A stretch of 16,404 bases of DNA from an uncultured Porphyromonadaceae bacterium (lineage in GTDB: Bacteria; Bacteroidota; Bacteroidia; Bacteroidales; Muribaculaceae), in the NCBI GenBank assembly GCA_900551515.1, contig URWH01000019.1, positions 1 through 16,404 of the forward strand, given 5' to 3'. The number at the start of each line of letters is the position of its first letter. Position 1 is the stretch's first letter. The position numbers and the translations under genes are program-made. The notes below the pieces were generated by a model. The model did no database searches and was not told where the DNA came from. It saw nothing but the letters and a program-made list of their open reading frames with translations. Below are positions 14,665 to 16,404 of this stretch, one piece after another.

Positions 14665-15687
14665 ATGAAACAAAAACTATGTCTGACCTTAGCCCTCGGT
14701 GCAGTGCTTATGCTGGCATCCTGCGGCAAAAAGCTCGGTCAATTCAGCCAAGACTATTTCAACGTCAACCCCAATCCTCTGGAAGTTGTCGGTGAAAAAG
14801 TTCCCGCAACCATCACCGGTAACATTCCCGCTAAGTTCTTTGTAAAGAACGCTGTAGTTACTGTTACCCCAGTGCTTGTATACAATGGACAAGAAACCAC
14901 TTCCGTTCCCTATACCTTCCAAGGCGAAAAGGTACGTGGCAATAACCCCGTAATCTCTTACGAAAACGGTGGAACAGTTACTATCCCCGCAGCTTACGCT
15001 TATACCCCCGAAATGGCTAAGAGCACCCTAGCACTTGACTTCGTAGTTACACAGGGCAAAAAGCAATATGTATTGCCGCGCGTCAATGTGGCCAACGGCA
15101 TCATCGCAACTGCCGCCCTCGCCGACCCGGCAACCGTCAATCCCGCTCTTGGCAAGGACGCATTCCAGCGTGTCATTAACGAAAAATACGCTGCCGACAT
15201 CAAGTTCCTTATCAATCAGGCCAACATTCGCTCCTCCGAGCTGAATACCAACGCCATGACCGAGTTCCACAACTCACTGATGGCAGCCAATGGCGACAGC
15301 ACACGCGTCATCAACGAAATCAACATCCAATCCTATGCATCGCCTGACGGTGCTTACGACTTCAACGAGCGTCTGGCTCAGAACCGTGAAGACAACACCA
15401 AGGGTTATGTTTCGGGTCGCCTCAAAAAAGACAAAATCACCGAGTTCGGCGAACTGACCGCTAACTTCACTGCCGAAGACTGGGAAGGCTTCCAGAAGCT
15501 TGTCAGCCAGTCCAACATCCAGGACAAAGACCTCATCCTCAGCGTTCTGTCTATGTACAAAGACCCCGAAGAGCGTGAGCGCGAAATCCGCAACAGTCTT
15601 CGAACAGCTGGCCGAAGAAATCTTGCCGCAACTCCGCTACTCGCGCATTACGGCGTCCATCGACGTAATAGGCAAGAGCGACAGTGA
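14665..15687 (+). CDS. N-terminal fragment of the OmpA-like/TPR lipoprotein
   Basis: This is what would be translated if the frameshift is real: 340 residues, of which about the first 310 belong to the family and the last 30 (after EREIRN) are out-of-frame, Arg-rich and end at the TGA at 15685. It keeps the lipoprotein signal and the OmpA-like segment but loses the TPR region. Start ATG at 14665 follows an A-rich stretch. Confidence 0.6.
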   Translation: MKQKLCLTLALGAVLMLASCGKKLGQFSQDYFNVNPNPLEVVGEKVPATITGNIPAKFFVKNAVVTVTPVLVYNGQETTSVPYTFQGEKVRGNNPVISYENGGTVTIPAAYAYTPEMAKSTLALDFVVTQGKKQYVLPRVNVANGIIATAALADPATVNPALGKDAFQRVINEKYAADIKFLINQANIRSSELNTNAMTEFHNSLMAANGDSTRVINEINIQSYASPDGAYDFNERLAQNREDNTKGYVSGRLKKDKITEFGELTANFTAEDWEGFQKLVSQSNIQDKDLILSVLSMYKDPEEREREIRNSLRTAGRRNLAATPLLAHYGVHRRNRQERQ

Positions 15688-16345
15688 AATCAACAAATGC
15701 TTCGACAACGATCCTTCCAAGTTGTCCATCGAAGAGCTGCTTTACGCTGCCACCCTCACCGATGACAATGCCCGTCGCATGAGCATCTACGAAACCGCCA
15801 CACGTCAGTATCCTAACGACTACCGTGGATGGAACGACCTCGGCCTCACACAATACGTGGCTCGCGACTACGACAAAGCCAAAGCATCCTTCGAGCGTGC
15901 AGCCCAACTGGCTCCCGCCGGTGCCGAGCCCAAGCTCAATCTCGGTCTCGTCGAAATGGTTAACGGCAACTATCGCGCTGCCAACCAGTACTTCGGCAAT
16001 GCTGCCGGTGCTGAATCTCTGGGTGATGCCCTCGGTGTATACTACCTGAAGCAGGGCGACAACGCTTCTGCAGTTCGCGCCTTCGGCGACTCCAAGAGCA
16101 ACAACGCCGCTCTTGCTCAAATCCTTACCAAGGACTACACCAAGGCTAAGAGCACTCTTGCCGGTGTTAACAAGCCCGATGCTACCACATATTATCTGAT
16201 GGCAGTTCTGGGCGCTCGCACCAACAACGAGCAGATGCTGACCTCCAACCTGCGTCAGGCTATCAAGCTGGACAGCAGCATGGCGCAGCGTGCAGCCAAC
16301 GACCTCGAGTTTGATGCTTTCAATATCTCCGGTCTGACAAAGTAA
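15596..16345 (+). CDS. C-terminal TPR fragment of the same gene
   Basis: 249 residues that continue the family after the frameshift, beginning VFEQLAEEILPQLR. It contains helix-turn-helix repeats of TPR type (around YPNDYRGWNDLGL, DYDKAKASFERAAQLAPAG, PKLNLGLVEMVNGNYRAANQ). The frame is open from further upstream (15500), but those residues are a shadow of the first frame. It has no convincing start codon or ribosome-binding site of its own; the first ATG inside is at 15779. Confidence 0.55.
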   Translation, partial: VFEQLAEEILPQLRYSRITASIDVIGKSDSEINKCFDNDPSKLSIEELLYAATLTDDNARRMSIYETATRQYPNDYRGWNDLGLTQYVARDYDKAKASFERAAQLAPAGAEPKLNLGLVEMVNGNYRAANQYFGNAAGAESLGDALGVYYLKQGDNASAVRAFGDSKSNNAALAQILTKDYTKAKSTLAGVNKPDATTYYLMAVLGARTNNEQMLTSNLRQAIKLDSSMAQRAANDLEFDAFNISGLTK

Positions 16346-16404
16346 GCACCTCCAGTCCATAAGGACGTACACCATAGCGGCGCATGCCTCCCATCATCGG
16401 ACGG

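Larger units (their letters stand above)
14665..16345 (+). pseudogene. OmpA-like/TPR lipoprotein gene interrupted by a frameshift
   Basis: Two overlapping frames together encode one protein of about 559 residues. The first frame gives a lipoprotein signal (MKQKLCLTLALGAVLMLASC, Cys20), a beta-rich N-terminal domain and an OmpA-like segment (INIQSYASPDGAYDFNERLA, 218-237). The second frame continues with EQLAEEILPQLRYSRITASI, a small domain, and TPR-like repeats (YRGWNDLGLTQYVARDYDKA and following) to the TAA at 16343. Similarity passes from one frame to the other near 15595, after EREIRN; one extra base or two missing bases (or a larger loss of 3n+2) would explain it. The strong promoter, good leader and otherwise intact codons suggest a recent mutation or a sequencing or assembly error rather than an old pseudogene. 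Homologues in Bacteroidales are abundant outer-membrane lipoproteins; the exact function is not known to me. Confidence 0.8.

Noticed and set aside
15590..15600. Programmed ribosomal frameshift site
   Set aside because: No classical slippery sequence, stop-codon pause or following pseudoknot was seen; mutation or sequencing error is simpler.

Overview
The window looks like a chromosomal segment of a Bacteroidales gut bacterium, most likely in or near Muribaculaceae. That placement is inferred from three things: the protein families present (a DUF4491 protein, a PorU sortase of the type IX secretion system, a carboxynorspermidine-dehydrogenase-like enzyme, a DUF4836-like protein and an OmpA/TPR lipoprotein); promoter elements of the Bacteroidetes form TTTG-N19/20-TAnnTTTG; and GC-rich coding DNA with AT-rich intergenic DNA. 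No phage, transposase, CRISPR array or antimicrobial-resistance gene is visible.

Layout. 1-785 (+): the 3' part of a J-domain protein that ends after its Gly/Phe region, then a small DUF4491 membrane protein. 816-3971 (-): a compact operon of ABC ATPase, FtsX/MacB-like permease and hflX, with a 4-nt overlap and a 2-nt gap, ended by a clear intrinsic terminator. 3972-4129: a G-quadruplex-type G-rich tract and a long hairpin. 4130-7117 (-): a DUF4836-like membrane-anchored protein, preceded by a saccharopine-dehydrogenase-family enzyme probably acting in spermidine synthesis. 7118-7410: the promoter region of that pair. 7411-9537 (-): a sensor histidine kinase with a large periplasmic helical domain. 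9538-9738: a 201-bp divergent promoter region. 9739-13128 (+): PorU. 13140-14015 (-): an endonuclease/exonuclease/phosphatase-family lipoprotein converging on porU with an 11-nt gap. 14016-14203: repeats and the tRNA promoter. 14204-14290 (+): tRNA-Ser(CGA). 14291-14664: hairpins, a second imperfect copy of the tRNA 3' end, AT-rich DNA and a consensus promoter. 14665-16345 (+): an OmpA-like/TPR lipoprotein gene interrupted by a frameshift near 15595. The last 59 nt (16346-16404) hold no gene I can support, only a weak 4-bp hairpin at 16355-16366.

How the genes work together. Several products act at the envelope: PorU processes type IX cargo at the cell surface, and the OmpA/TPR lipoprotein, DUF4836-like protein, DUF4491 protein, ABC permease and histidine kinase are all membrane or exported proteins. 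HflX (ribosome rescue), the J-domain protein and the polyamine enzyme are cytoplasmic housekeeping functions. I see no convincing new defence or mobile system. The most unusual signals are the degenerate ABC ATPase coupled to hflX, the divergent kinase/porU promoters, the structured region with a tRNA-end copy after tRNA-Ser, and the frameshift in the OmpA/TPR gene.
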